A DNA stretch of 64,000 nucleotides from NCBI GenBank assembly GCA_001600455.1, contig BCKC01000004.1, positions 2,294,001-2,358,000 of the forward strand, given 5' to 3'. The notes below the pieces were generated by a model that saw only the letters and a program-made list of their open reading frames with translations, did not search any database and was not told where the DNA came from. The position numbers and the translations under genes were made by a program. Positions 1-13,146 of the stretch are shown here, piece by piece (positions within the stretch are counted from its first letter, which is position 1; every line of letters begins with the position of its first letter). Source of the DNA: Endocalyx cinctus. Taxonomy: Eukaryota; Ascomycota; Sordariomycetes; Amphisphaeriales; Apiosporaceae.

Positions 1-1302
1 ATGTAATGTCGAGACGAAGGTACCTTTTTGACTGCTCATTTCCGAAGCCTTAGAAAACACCTTGCTACTCAAGAAGCCTCGCCCTTGAAATGGGGGCAGA
101 AAAGTAGAGAGAGATCTCGTGAAGGTGAGCACCTAGCTGCGGTATCAAGCACTATATCATGCTACCTGAATGATTATAAGTGCGTTCAGGCGAACGGCAT
201 AGCCCCGAGGGAAGGAAGAGAATATGTTCCGGGATATGTTCCGAGGTAGGGCGGCGTCATCCGGTGGGGTATATAGAGAGTTTATAAATCGGTATAGAAG
301 TTTTACTAGATTCCATTAATGGAATTTTAATCAGGAATCATCTAGTGCTCGATGAGAAGGATATCTCTCACATGGTGGCGTGTAAAATATCGACCGCCTC
401 ACTGATCGTATTCTTCCCAGCAGCGGCTTTTGTTTATCTCAGGGTTAGTAGATGGCGTGAGATATACCTGCAATGAGAACCGAGCCTCTCTACTGTTAAT
501 TATAGTAATTCTCCTCTTCTTCTTCCTCTTCTTCTTCTTATACTTTGCTTCTATATATATGACGTCCTAGACAAAGCCTTTAGAAGGCAGGAAGAAGGCG
601 ATCTTCTTCCACGCTACTTAAGCCCCAGGAGCTCTTGCTATATGATCAGCTTAAATGGTTGATGATAGTGAACGGGTCGTGATTATGACTCAACCATCCT
701 GTATGCTGCTGCTTAGACTCAAAAAACACCATTGTCCTCGAGGACGGCAGTCGGATAATATTTACAGTATCTCTACTTCCTCTATTGTATTACTTAGGTA
801 GCCTCGTGTTGCTATACATTACCTATTATGGAGCCCGTCTTCGTACCTACTATTTGGTATATTCTTACCAAGACCGAAGCATATCGGTAGATACGTTTGA
901 TCAACATGAAAGGCAAGTAACGTTAACCAGCGCATGGTCGTGACATATTCTTGTATCTTTAGAGTTATGCCTGCGGCCCATTGAAACCGTCCCAGAGAGA
1001 TAAAGCTGTATGCCACATAAGTGTCAAGAAACGTGCATAGTCTACTACAAGTCGCCTGCTTCTGTACCTGAGACCAACGTAGCAACTAGAATGTTATACT
1101 TAAGGAGTAGAATGATATCTATTCCATAGGTCCAATATCATGATTTCCTCGTAATATATCGCATCGTGGATGACCGTACGGCATATCGGCATAATTGCGA
1201 TAATCCCGTAACGGAAATTTAACAATTCTAGGTGCCAGAAGAACAATTTCACGTCAACTCCACATCACAGATTACTATGCCCCTATATATCGCCTTCCTC
1301 TT
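1..1302. other. Intergenic stretch, no gene recognised
   Basis: I see no supported gene. The open frames are short (73 and 88 codons) and show no recognisable motif. A CT-rich tract (tcttcttcttcc type) lies near 511-540 and a TATA-like run near 552-560. The left edge could hold the end of a gene lying outside the window, but no exon can be shown. Confidence 0.5.
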
Positions 1303-1575
1303 CTAAAGACGAGAAGTGCCAGTCTCCGGCGGCGGCACATAGATCTCGTCGACAGGCCAAGCCGTGATGAAGGCACCGTTCTTCGAGGCCTCTGCCGCGT
1401 CCCGGGCCGTCCATATGTTGTTCCCTCTGGTCTTGATCGTTGCCTCTACGTTGGAATGGCTATTCTGGGTCGACTCGCGAGGAGGATGTCCAGTGCCCTG
1501 TCTTGACAACGTGGCGGGAAAGGACGTGCCGCCCACTCGATAATCAGATAGATGCTGGGTCGCGGCCTGAGGCAT
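1303..1575 (-). CDS. Possible small protein, 90 aa, unknown function
   Basis: An open frame on the minus strand starts MPQAATQHLSDYRVGG and ends PPPETGTSRL. I do not recognise a family. It is hydrophilic, with no signal peptide or membrane segment; the mid-part is Ser/Thr/Gln-rich and the C-terminal third (WTARDAAEASKNGAFITAWP) looks folded. Support for a real gene: GC-rich third positions compared with the surrounding A/T-rich DNA; a plausible 5'UTR intron at 1588-1721 with GTAAGT donor and CTACAG acceptor ending just before the ATG; and a TATA-like run upstream near 1879-1888. Some in-frame codons extend upstream without a convincing start, so I chose the first ATG after the acceptor. It could still be a chance frame. 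Confidence 0.5.
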   Translation of the reverse strand: MPQAATQHLSDYRVGGTSFPATLSRQGTGHPPRESTQNSHSNVEATIKTRGNNIWTARDAAEASKNGAFITAWPVDEIYVPPPETGTSRL

Positions 1576-1587
1576 CTTCGTGTCGGG

Positions 1588-1721
1588 CTGTAGTAGATGG
1601 ATGGGAGTGTAAGAGGAAAAGACACAACTAGTGAGTTGGCGCGCATAAGTATCTGGCGGTTTCAAGTGGCGTGATGAAATAGATAAATAGTACATTGAAT
1701 ATATGAAAAGTTGAGACTTAC
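1588..1721 (-). other. Putative 5'UTR intron of the 90-aa gene
   Basis: On the minus strand the segment begins GTAAGTCTCAAC and ends in a pyrimidine-rich run closing with CTACTACAG. The acceptor lies 12 bases before the proposed ATG. This is inferred from splice signals only. Confidence 0.4.
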
Positions 1722-2519
1722 AATGATTATTTCCCCAGAATTAGGGGTATAAGATGCGAGAAGCAGTGGTTCTTGAGCAAGATGTGGTGGGAGGGAGTTA
1801 AATCTTCACAAGAATTGATATGATCGAGTCAATATCAGGGGAAAGGCACTTCCACGGAAGAAAAGATGGAATTATGGCTTATATATAAAATCATCACGAA
1901 AATATGCCGCCACATCCTATCGGTATCAACAAATTTAACCTAGTATGTCGTGGACCATGGTTGGCATCATTTAAAACCAACGGGGTGCAGAAAGAAGGCA
2001 TTCATATATATCTACGAAAATTAGTCTCAGATGTCTGCTAAAGAGTGAGATTAATATACAGTTTGGCTTTTCAGAGCCAATCGGAGCGTGGTGTATATCG
2101 AGGTTACCGCTGAAAACTTCCAAGCTGTGAGACAATCATCATGAACTTGTGGAATATAGGACCGGGAGATTTAGGGACCGTGGAACACTTGAAACAGGAT
2201 CTCTTAATTGGTATCAGAAGTTATTATCGGTCTAGACTGTCACGGGTCAGGGAAAAAAAAAAGATATATTTTCCCATTCCCTACCGAAAATCCGCATCAA
2301 TCCAGGATTGTAAGTATGTCCTGTTACCCCCTTTTGACCAAATCCCTTTCTCGCCAAGCTTCCGAAAATATAGAAGAACCGAGTTACCGTATTGCCAAAC
2401 TCTTTGCTATGCGCCGAAATGGAAAGAACCATGCCCTACAGAACATGATATGACTAGCGTGATCGCAAGCTAAATAGCCAAGGGAAGATTGGGACACGGT
2501 TGCATCGTCCCAGTTGCGT
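1722..2519. other. Intergenic, includes promoter of the small gene and 3' flank of wos2
   Basis: No gene is supported. A TATA-like element near 1879-1888 reads toward the small gene. A 110-codon plus-strand frame at 2141-2473 has no recognisable domain and overlaps other frames of similar length, so I treat it as chance. Confidence 0.5.
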
Positions 2520-3522
2520 TTATGCCGACGGTTTGCTGTCCTTTGCCGGGGCGTCTTCACCTTCCAGAGCGGGCATGTCATCATCATCCTCGTCTTCCTC
2601 ATCATCGTCTCCTTCGGGGCCAGCACCGCCACCAAGCTTCGAGAAGTCGATGCCGCCGAAGTCACCACCTAAAAAAATATAATGTTAGCTTCATAATCTT
2701 GTCTAATTTGATTTCCCCCAACCCCTTTTTTTGGCGGCCGTAAGATCTTGTGGAATATAAAAGCTGAAATGTAGGTTACATACCCATTCCACCCATTCCG
2801 CCCATGCCGCCCATGCCGCCCATACCACCCATACCACCCATGCCGGGCATACCGCCTACGAGAATAGCCAAGTTAGTATCCAAGTTTGTTTAAAACCACG
2901 GGGAGATAAAGGGAAAGGTTACATACCCATGCCGCCGAACTGGGAGAAGTCTTCCTCGGGAGCTTCGTTCTGCTCATCCTCGTCAACCCACTTGTCGAAG
3001 TCGGTCTTCAAGAACTGAAGCTTCTTAGACTCTTTGAGAAGACGGGGCCAGTATTCCTCCTTTAGCTCCTTCTTGCGCAACTTCATCTCAACATTGCGGG
3101 CAGTGTGGTGGATCTTGCTCTCGGCGGGGTCGATCTCGGCGAAAAACTCAAGTTCCAGGTGATATGTTCGCTTTAGCGTCTCAGAGTGGCCGGTAAAGGT
3201 CAGGGTAGTGGGCTGGAGATCAAGCTTTAAGTTCTCCTTAGGAACATCAGGTACTGAGATGGTTAGGTAGATGAAGTTCTTTTCCGGGTCGGCGCTTGAA
3301 GAGCGCTGAGCCCATAAAACTATAAGATAAAGAGTAATTGATTAGCTCATAGCTTCACATGTTTTTCTTTTTTTTTTCTTTTCTTTCTCCTGCCTAAATG
3401 CTCAACAAATAGAGCTCAGGATGGAGGTTTAAAGATGCGAGATGCTAGATTCAAGAGCCTCTGCGAAGATCAGATAGCGAATACTTCTAATTGGGCTTAC
3501 CTTCGGGAGTGACCTGTGCCAT
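2520..3522 (-). CDS. wos2: Hsp90 co-chaperone p23 (Wos2/Sba1 family), 211 aa
   Basis: Exons on the minus strand are 3501-3522, 2927-3319, 2784-2855 and 2520-2668; together they give 636 bases in frame. The product starts MAQVTPEVLWAQRSSSADPE and carries a CS (p23/alpha-crystallin-like) domain at about residues 7-105, with the family-typical VLWAQR start and the segment WPRLLKESKKLQFLKTDFD followed by WVDEDE. The C-terminal part is a Gly-Gly-Met repeat (about 135-163), then an acidic tail (GDDDEEDEDDDD) ending in PSA. p23 proteins bind the ATP-closed Hsp90 dimer and slow its ATPase during client maturation in cytosol and nucleus. Length matches fungal p23 (about 200-220). The Gly-Met repeat is largely one 72-base exon. 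It is divergent from Vps24, separated by about 1.25 kb. Confidence 0.95.
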
Positions 3523-4772
3523 ATTGACTGGTATAATTAGATTTCTTTAAGGGATATTAATGCGGTCGAATAGATTTTGGGATTGACGTTGATTATTGTC
3601 TGTTTATGTTTATTGGTAAGGCTGGGTATCGGTAAGTAGATGTAAGTGGGAATGATGGGAAAGGAATGCAGCAGCAAATAACAATAGCGGCAGTGACGTG
3701 AAATTTATGCGTCTAACCCCTCCACCACAGAAATACAACGAAATGTAAAGAAGCTACTACCTAACATGTAGGTAAGTACAGTACAAGAGCGCAAATCCAG
3801 AATGGATGATAAGGCATTTGATTGGTCAAAGCTTGCATCCTTTTATATATACGTAGGTACACGTACATACCTATCTTAGGTAGGTACCTAGGTAGGTACT
3901 TACCTAAGGTAGCACGCCACCTTCTAATCCATAACTTATAAAGCCTACTGCTACCTAGGTAGCTACCTAGCTAACGTATTCTTAAAACAATGGGGGGAAA
4001 ATAAATATAATATAATATAGAATTATTTATCTAATCACTTAAAATACTATAGAACTTGAATATCAGTATACTAGAATAATCTTAAAAGAACTAATGTTTA
4101 TAGAGGTGAAAAAAGTTATAGGTATCTGCTAATAGAACCTTAGGGCTGAGGTGGTACTGTATATGTATTTGTAGCTTCTAAGGGTTCTTTGACCGCTAGA
4201 ACTTGGACTAACAATCAATTAAGCACTCATAACATAAATAAAGTAAGTACCTAGGTATATACATTCCTTTATGCCAATATTAATATTACCCCACAAACTT
4301 AATGACCCCCCTAGGTCCGTGTAAGTACTAAGGTAAGAGTTAAGTACCTACCTAAAATACAGTACTGAAGCCCTGTACAAATTACTATAACTCCTATTAG
4401 GTACTACTGGGGGACTTTACCTAGTCCTTGATAGCTCAAATACCATTAGAACTCAGCCTCGAAATTGCACCCAACCGGGCCAAACGTCATTGCTTCACCA
4501 TCTCAAACCCCTCTCCAGGTAACCACATACACCAGAATACCTTATAAGCCGGCATCTATGTATTGATTATTTTACCCTATTAAGTATCAGTAAGTAGAAA
4601 ATATATTTACATAATACTTTTTTTTTCCCCCTTATTTTATTTACATTTATATACACATATATATATATTAAAATGCCAGTTGTTAAACATCACATACCAT
4701 AAACACCGAAATTAATAATTCAAATAGGCCTAGAAACATCGTCGTCGTCCTCGCCCACTTCTCTCCTCAAAA
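3523..4772. other. Divergent wos2/vps24 spacer with palindromic repeats
   Basis: This is a shared upstream region between two divergent genes. It holds a dense cluster of TACCTAGG/ACCTAGGT-type palindromic words at about 3850-3972 and more scattered ones at 4245-4400. The rest is A/T-rich with no open frame of note. Pyrimidine-rich sequence precedes the vps24 ATG. Confidence 0.7.
3850..3972. repeat. TACCTAGGTA-type palindrome cluster
   Basis: Overlapping short words built from TACCTAGGTA, AGGTAGGTACCT and GCTACCTAG are packed in about 120 bases. Each is self-complementary or nearly so, so the cluster reads similarly on both strands. The same vocabulary recurs in at least eight other spacers of this window and never inside a coding exon that I annotated. 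Confidence 0.75.
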
Positions 4773-5606
4773 ATGGAGGGTCTCAGAGCTCTCTTCGTTA
4801 AACCCGATCCAAATGCCCAAGTACGTTAATCTCGTATACACATCAAGTAACATGAGTACCGATATTATTACGGCAGCCGAAAAAAGAAAAGAAAAAGAAA
4901 AGAGAGAGACGTATCATCGACTAACCGATAACCCCTTTCTCAATCATAGATGCGAAAATGTAACCAACTCATACGATCCAACATTCGCAAACTCGACCGG
5001 GATATCGCGCAGGTGAAGCAGGTCGAGTTAAAGACGAAGAACCTGATCCTCCAAGCCGACCGCCGAGGCCAGCGCAACCCGTCCCAGCAGAAGCAGGCCC
5101 AGCGGGAGGCGCGCGACTTCGCCAAGGAGCTGATCCGCGCGAGGCGGACGACCGCGCGGCTGATAACGTCCAAGGCCCAGCTCAGCAGCGTGCAGATGCA
5201 GGTGAACGAGGCCTTCGCCGTCCGCAGGATCGAGGGCAGCATCCGCGCGAGCGTCGGCGTCATGCGCGACGTCAACTCCCTCATCCGCCTGCCCCAGCTC
5301 GCCGACACCATGCGCGAGCTCGGCGTCGAGCTCATGAAGGCCGGCGTCATAGAGGAGATGATCGGCGAGTCCTTGCCCGTCGACGAGGACGCCTTGTTCG
5401 AGGACGAGGAGGTCGAGGCCGAAGGAGAGGTCGATAAGGTGCTGGGCGAGATCCTAAAGGGCAAGATGGAGAAGACCGGTGCCGTCCCGAGCGCACCTTT
5501 ACCCCAGGAACCTGCTGCTCCCGTCGCTACCGAGGAGGAAGAGGACGAGGATCCGGAGGCTATGATGGATCAGATGAGAAACAGGCTGGAGGCACTGAGG
5601 AGCTGA
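4773..5606 (+). CDS. vps24: ESCRT-III subunit Vps24 (CHMP3), 234 aa
   Basis: Two exons, 4773-4820 and 4950-5606, joined in phase 0 (GTACGT donor, CATAG acceptor). The protein starts MEGLRALFVKPDPNAQ and continues MRKCNQLIRSNIRKLDRDI, a basic helix typical of the Snf7/Vps24 family. The predicted coiled helices span about 17-165, including the conserved segment MRELGVELMKAGVIEEM. An acidic linker (EEEEDEDPE) leads to a MIM1-like motif at the end, DQMRNRLEALRS, which in the family binds the MIT domain of Vps4. Vps24 co-polymerises with Vps2 and Snf7 on endosomes to form multivesicular bodies. Length fits the family (about 220-240). Exon 2 is notably GC-rich compared with its flanks. The short first exon is typical of filamentous-fungal orthologues. 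Confidence 0.95.
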
Positions 5607-6072
5607 TAAACTGCTCTTGTTTTCTTTACATCATTTATATTTCGATTTCTCCTTCGTTTTTTTTTTTCTCGTTGCGTATGCATATGGCCACAAATTTTGT
5701 TTATTCTTGGAATGGGAGAGGGCGTCCGGAGTTGGCATTACAAGACGATGCTTTCTACAGGATCATATTAAGGACTAAAGGACTAGATCAAAATAGTCCC
5801 ACAGGAGGTTTATTGACTCGGGCTTTTGCGTCCGAACCGCAAAGTTTCCGGATAGGGAGATGTTTTCTGTTACATTTTCCCTTTTCTTATTTCTGGACTT
5901 GGCAAGCCAAGCACACATAAAGCACCAAGCCTCGCCCGAGCATATTTATTGGATCAAATGTCAGCTCTGATGAGTTAGATTGCATCTCGTAGATTTGTAT
6001 ATACACCGAGGAGATATATAATATCATCAATCAAATTCCTTTTGGATAGTAGATGACGCGTAGAGAACTGAT
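5607..6072. other. Convergent spacer vps24 / BTB-like gene
   Basis: This is 3' flanking sequence for both genes. It contains a T-rich tract at 5658-5669 and an 82-codon open frame (5672-5920) without recognisable features, which is most likely 3'UTR. Confidence 0.6.
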
Positions 6073-7794
6073 TCACTTCCCCATCCATCTAGGGGTAGTT
6101 GAGGTCCGTTCCGGTAACTGATCCTCGGGCGACCAGTCCCAACTGGTTGCCGTAAACACGTCCCTAGCAAATTTATCTGCCCCCATGGCGTGCTCATATC
6201 GAAGCCGCTGGTCACCGGCTACGGAGCGCGTAAACCGGAAAGTCTTTTCTCCGTCGGTGTTTTCATCCCCAAAGGTCATCCTCTTTTTGTTATCATCATC
6301 CGAAGAAGGCATCCAAGAAGCCGCGGTGCGCTTGGCCTTCCAGGCTTGTTGTGAGATCGGTACGGAGTTTGCTGACAGCAGGCCTTGCAGAAAATCTAGG
6401 ATAGGCAAGAGTCGGGTGCGCAGACCGCAATTGACGTGATTCTTGTCGATTTGGTAGCCAGGACACTGGCGTAACGTCGAAACAATTCCGTCGATCGCCA
6501 AAAGCGAAGTATCAGCAATGGCGTCGAGAGATCCCGGCGAGAAGTCCACGAGAAAGAGCAAGCCCTTATTCGCTAGAAATTTAAACATCTCGCCTAGCTG
6601 GTACGAGTCGCACGCCGCACTCGAGTCATACCCGAGCTTGCATTGTCGCGTGCGGGATGTGAATAAACCGAGGAAGTGTCTCTGTACCGAAGCGATGGTG
6701 TTAAGAATACAGTGTCGTCGATACTGTAGTTCCTCTGCACGCAGGTATAATATTGTATTGCGATAAGTATACGTAAGCGTATACGTTATGTATGTAAATT
6801 AAAGAGTAGGGGGTTGTGGAGAGTGAGACATTCTGCAAGAAGAGAAGTAGGAGAGAGGAGAAAAAAAAAAGAAGAAGAAAAGGCACTTACGCTCGAGACC
6901 ATCCTGCAGATCCCACCAGATAGCACTTGAATTCTCAATAATACCCTCATCATCTTCAATATAAAAAGAACTCCAGCGGCGGGAGCCGTTCATAATGAGC
7001 TCCCTTGTTGCGGCCTGGAACTTGGCAGGCTGGTTTAGTAACCAGGAGACGAGAACCTTCTGCCTCAAAATATTCTCGTTCTGTCGGCTCATTCCGAGCT
7101 CCTCGTCCCGAACTACGGCTGACTTGCGGATGTTCGTCACTGGCCACTTGAACTTTAAGCTAGTAGCGACATATCTGGATACAGCAGCGGCACAGTCGAA
7201 ACGATCGGCGAGGATTGCAAGCGTTGTCACGTATGGCATCGTCATTTGCGTTTGCTTCGTAGCTATATCTCTGTCGTGTAGGATCCTCAACAAATCGGCA
7301 AAGACGACCTCTCGATGCGCGTAGCGCGTGACCTCGTCATCGTCGTTAATCTGGACCCACGCAAGGTCTTCGGGATCGGCGGAAGCCGGTTCAATTTTTT
7401 TCAACGACAAGGTAGCGAGTACTCGCTCAACGTCCTTGGCCTCTTTGAAGCGGGCATCTCCTAGAAGCCTCTCAAAGTACTTGGACTTCTGCTTAAGAAC
7501 CCGGTGATTGACACGAAACGCCAGCCGGATCTTAGTCTTGAGCGCTTTGGTTGAAGAAGGTGGTTCCCCTTTCATATTGAGACCGTGCGGATGACGATGC
7601 GCGGACGCGACGGTCGTTTCCTTCATTAGGGTCTTCCGCTCAGCTCGAAGAGTTTCCTTGGAATTCTCAAATGTCAAGTCTAGAATCACATCACCCTTCT
7701 CGTCGATGGCGATCACTTTGGGCAGCAGTTTGGCTGGATCCGAAGATGACGGCGACTCTCCGTCTGGAGGACCGGTACCGGCTGATTCGGACAT
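6073..7794 (-). CDS. BTB/POZ-like domain protein, 521 aa
   Basis: Two exons on the minus strand, 6891-7794 and 6073-6734, joined through a GTAAGT donor and TGCAG acceptor; 1566 bases in frame. After a Ser/Pro-rich N-terminus the sequence GDVILDLTF (about 34-42) begins a BTB-like fold, followed by FRVNHRVLKQKSKYFERLL (about 93-111), the usual BTB helix pair. The later helices are VVFADLLRILHD and TTLAILADRFDC. A Lys/Arg-rich insertion separates the first strand from the helices. The C-terminal third (exon 2) contains Cys/Tyr-rich sequence (CKLGYDSSAACDSYQLGEMF) and no domain I can name. Fungal proteins of this layout are common and mostly uncharacterised; BTB domains usually mediate dimerisation or cullin-3 binding. 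A purine-rich run (aaaaaaaaaagaagaagaaaa on plus) lies just inside the intron. Confidence 0.85.
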
Positions 7795-8885
7795 CTAGTT
7801 GATGATGGCCTGTCACTCTTGTGAGGCAGTACCTTGAAGGCGTGCTGAGCTGAGGGCCTCATGTACCCCTTGGGTGGTTATGAGTGTAAAATTTTAGATC
7901 GACAAGGCTCGAGTTGTTTGGCCCCGAGCCGTCAGAGATAGTTTACCGAGTGTACAGATGCTATAGCCACGCAGGTATGGTGGTATTATGTCTGCGAAAA
8001 AATACAGGCTAGCGTTAGAAATACGTTGACAAGATATCATCAGTCATTAGAAGTGTTAAATGGACTTTTATCAGGCATATATAAGCGAACTCAGGCATCT
8101 GATAGACCTGGCATACCAAGTAGCAGTATAAACTCCTGTAAAGGTATGTACTTAGCAGCTTAGGTAGATTCTGTACGATGCTGGACTGCCTGACAATTGC
8201 CTGACTGCCTGACGTCAGCTTAGAAATAGTACGCTATGCATAGTGTGGTATAGTGTAGTAGTTGATACAATAGCTACTTAAATACGCCTAGGATTATTGG
8301 AAGTTAGTGGATACCCCGCTAAGCGACACCTTTCTCCCTCATCTTACGACTTTCGAATGTACACTCAATTTCTAGAAGAAGAAAAAGGTATTCATGCATT
8401 CTTCTGTAACGTCTTGTCTGACTAGCCTTATTGTAGAACATATAAAATTATACTTGTATATTAATTAGATTATTTCTTTCCTATCCGCGGCCGGGGATGG
8501 CGTCGTAACCATTCCCTCTCACAGGACAGCTACTGGGAGGAAGTGCTTAAGTATGTCCGACTAAATAGAAGACTTCAGAAAAATATTTGTAGCCGAGTCC
8601 TCAAACAGGTATCAACCTTCCATTAGGCATTGAGGCACTTCAGATGGAATACTGTACTATGAACTCTCATCCTTCTCATAGAATCTCTTCCCTTCTAAGA
8701 GCAACAAGATTTATTATAAGTTCATCCGGTCATATTATAGTTAAGATCCTCTGGCGACGTATCAAATAATCGTTAGATCTTCGAGAAACTAGCTTAAGCC
8801 ATGATATCTCGCAACGTTACGTATCTCCTAATTTGTGAACCTAGAAATAAGAGAAATAGGGAGAGGCGTCGCGGAGAGGGTGTGA
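7795..8885. other. Intergenic, no gene recognised
   Basis: A/T-rich sequence upstream of the BTB-like gene. Small direct repeats such as CTGCCTGACNNNTGCCTGACTGCCTGAC occur near 8185-8212. No coding frame is supported. Confidence 0.55.
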
Positions 8886-9190
8886 TTAAAGACGTGCCGC
8901 GTCCATCTTGTGATAAAAGGATAAGTAGTCCCTCCGTCTCGTTCTTCGTCGTAAGTAAAGGGCTACATCTCAGGATCGCGGGCAGGTAAATCACACCGGC
9001 TACGGTAGGTTGATGGTAGGCGCCGTCAGCCTCGACGATGGTCATATTGTGACCTTCAAACCATATGTACCGTCCGGCAAAAGGCACTCATACCAGTCAC
9101 ACGAAAGAGGTACATCTTTCCAGGCTGAATGGATACGTTTAAATCCTGAGTGTTGTTGGGCACGGCCGTGATGAGCATCGGCTCGGCTCC
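8886..9190 (-). pseudogene. Decayed Fet3-type multicopper oxidase fragment
   Basis: Read on the minus strand from 9190, the DNA encodes in one frame GAEPM, then NNTQDLNVSIQPGKMYLFRV (to about 9090). A one-base shift then gives FAGRYIWFEGHNMTIVEADG, followed by GVIYL and LLTTKNETEG. A second shift gives DYLSFYHKMDAARL before a stop at 8886-8888. This order matches the second cupredoxin domain of fungal Fet3 ferroxidases (GAEP, NDTQNLT, PGKTYLFR, WFEGH, EVDG, YL, LLTTKN). No N-terminal copper motifs (HWHG, HSH) and no C-terminal HCHIEWH-type motif were found nearby, and the reading frame is broken at least twice, so it cannot encode an active oxidase. A 97-codon open frame at 8794-9087 covers part of it but is not a gene. 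A gene fragment left by an ancient duplication or deletion is the likeliest explanation. Confidence 0.78.
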
Positions 9191-11074
9191 TTAATTAATT
9201 GGAGTCTAGTAAGTAGCAGAATCAGAGTATTATTATTATACGAAGGCTCAGACTATTCTCGAGGAGCCGAGCAGCCGGGCCGTGGAAAGGGTTATACTAC
9301 CCTTGTGAAACCTACAGGGAATAGTCAGCGGTAAAAAATTATCTTATCAATCAATGACGGACTTGGTGTGATAATCAGTAGGAAACTATTCTTGTTGTTT
9401 GTCATCGTCGTTCTTTCACTATACTTGGACCGAGCAGCCAAGTAGGTACTTGTTCAAGTTCAATCTCACCACATCTCCCAGGGATCTAGCCATAAGAATA
9501 TAAGCGACCGGCGGAGACGCTGCCGATATATAAACGGTTCAGGATTCTATGGTATCGACAAGAGCGTCTGGCATGTAAATGTAAGGAGAAGTCCTCCCAC
9601 GTATGCAGTAAAGCTGTTGCTAAGTGTGTATATGACATATGACAGCATAATTTCCCTAAATTAAACGGTGGTGGCAGTTGGGGATTCTTTAATATCATCC
9701 TCTCATGGACGAATTCGGCAACTTATGACTCTGTAATTTCCTACAATGCCTATTAGAGTGTGGTGATATCGTCATTTTGCGTCATGAAATATCGTGAGGC
9801 CAAGGGCCACTGGCCGTTGTAACCAGTGAAGGAGTGGCAAGAGCAAGCCTGAATCAAACGAGCCTCCACGAGGCGTTCCAGATCGTGCAGTTCCTTTGCA
9901 GCGTATTTTCTAAGCAAGCTCCGAAATATTTTCCCACAACCGTCGTTTGAACGAGGATGGACAACATATTGACGAGAAGAGATTTGTCCGGGATCATGAG
10001 GATCCATTGAAATGGTTCCGTAGAGACCGCTCCCGCATGGCCCTTGGGTTTACTATGATTGCCAGAGTTTATACAGATGCTTTCATGCAGTTACTGGTGT
10101 TTGTGCAAACCGGTTTCATGGTACGAGATACTTGAAGAATGCCAAGCGTATGGAAGGTTCGAGAGATCATGTTTCACGAATCTGACGATTATAGTCCTAT
10201 ACATGCCTTCAAGGTCTTGTTGTCGATTTGATATATAGGTCTCTCTCCTCGACTATATCTAACTTCACGCAGAGAAGTGAGAAGATATGATATATAGCAT
10301 TGCAGTGGCTACAGAGCTTCCAATTAGAAGCTTGCAAACATTGGAAGAGTAGCTCCACCTAGTTTTTCAAATTTAACGGCCAAATTAATTATAAAACTAA
10401 AGGAATATCAGCCGCAGCACTCTTCGAATTGACTGCTGATACTGTTATGAATACAATGGCCGCGATGCTATCTATCGTACGAGCTACTTCCTAATCTCCA
10501 ACCTTAATATCATATACGACTAATTCAACGAAAGGTAGTATAAATATTAATCAGAATGTAGCATCAACTCTCAATTTCTAGTTTCAGCAGCCTTGCCCAC
10601 CACTCAGCTAATAGCCCATTCAACAATGCCTTGAATATAATTATTCTGGTACCGATTTATCACTTACCAGGATAATGAATGTTGTTTGGTCTACTCAGTA
10701 CGCAAATGGGCGTTGATCGGTTGTTGTCGATGACTGGGGAGTCTTGCAGGAAGCCCACTGTCGTCTCTTGACAGTTGACCACTGTACTTATTTCGAAAGA
10801 CACTGATAGTTTCAATGCACAGGTCATCAATGTTGACATATCAAAACTCTCAAAAAACTACTTCAGCCAAAATATTATAATGAAATGAGGAATTAAGATG
10901 GATTCTTGGTATACAGCTCACAAAGGGAATTCGATTGAGCTAAGAAAAACTCCACCGACCGCGTGCAGTTGCTCTCGCCTTTTTCTAGATATACACAGGA
11001 CACCACCTTTTTCTACTCCGATAGGCAGCACTCTCTATTTAACACCCGACTCATGCTATCTAAACCCTTTTCTT
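9191..11074. other. Intergenic, no gene recognised
   Basis: Sequence beyond the Fet3-like relic. A minus-strand frame at 9753-10007 (84 codons) has varied composition but no motif I recognise and no clear splice partners. It might be another decayed gene piece. Nothing else is supported. Confidence 0.5.

Positions 11075-13146
<2,072 letters not shown>

Noticed and set aside
4940..5464. 174-codon minus-strand frame
   Set aside because: Antisense shadow of the GC-rich Vps24 exon; Ser-rich translation with no domain.
8794..9087. 97-codon minus-strand frame taken as a gene
   Set aside because: It is a chance-open part of the frameshifted Fet3-type fragment, starting and ending outside conserved boundaries.
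9753..10007. 84-codon minus-strand frame near the Fet3-like relic
   Set aside because: Varied composition but no recognised motif, and it does not continue the oxidase sequence; not enough to call a gene or pseudogene.
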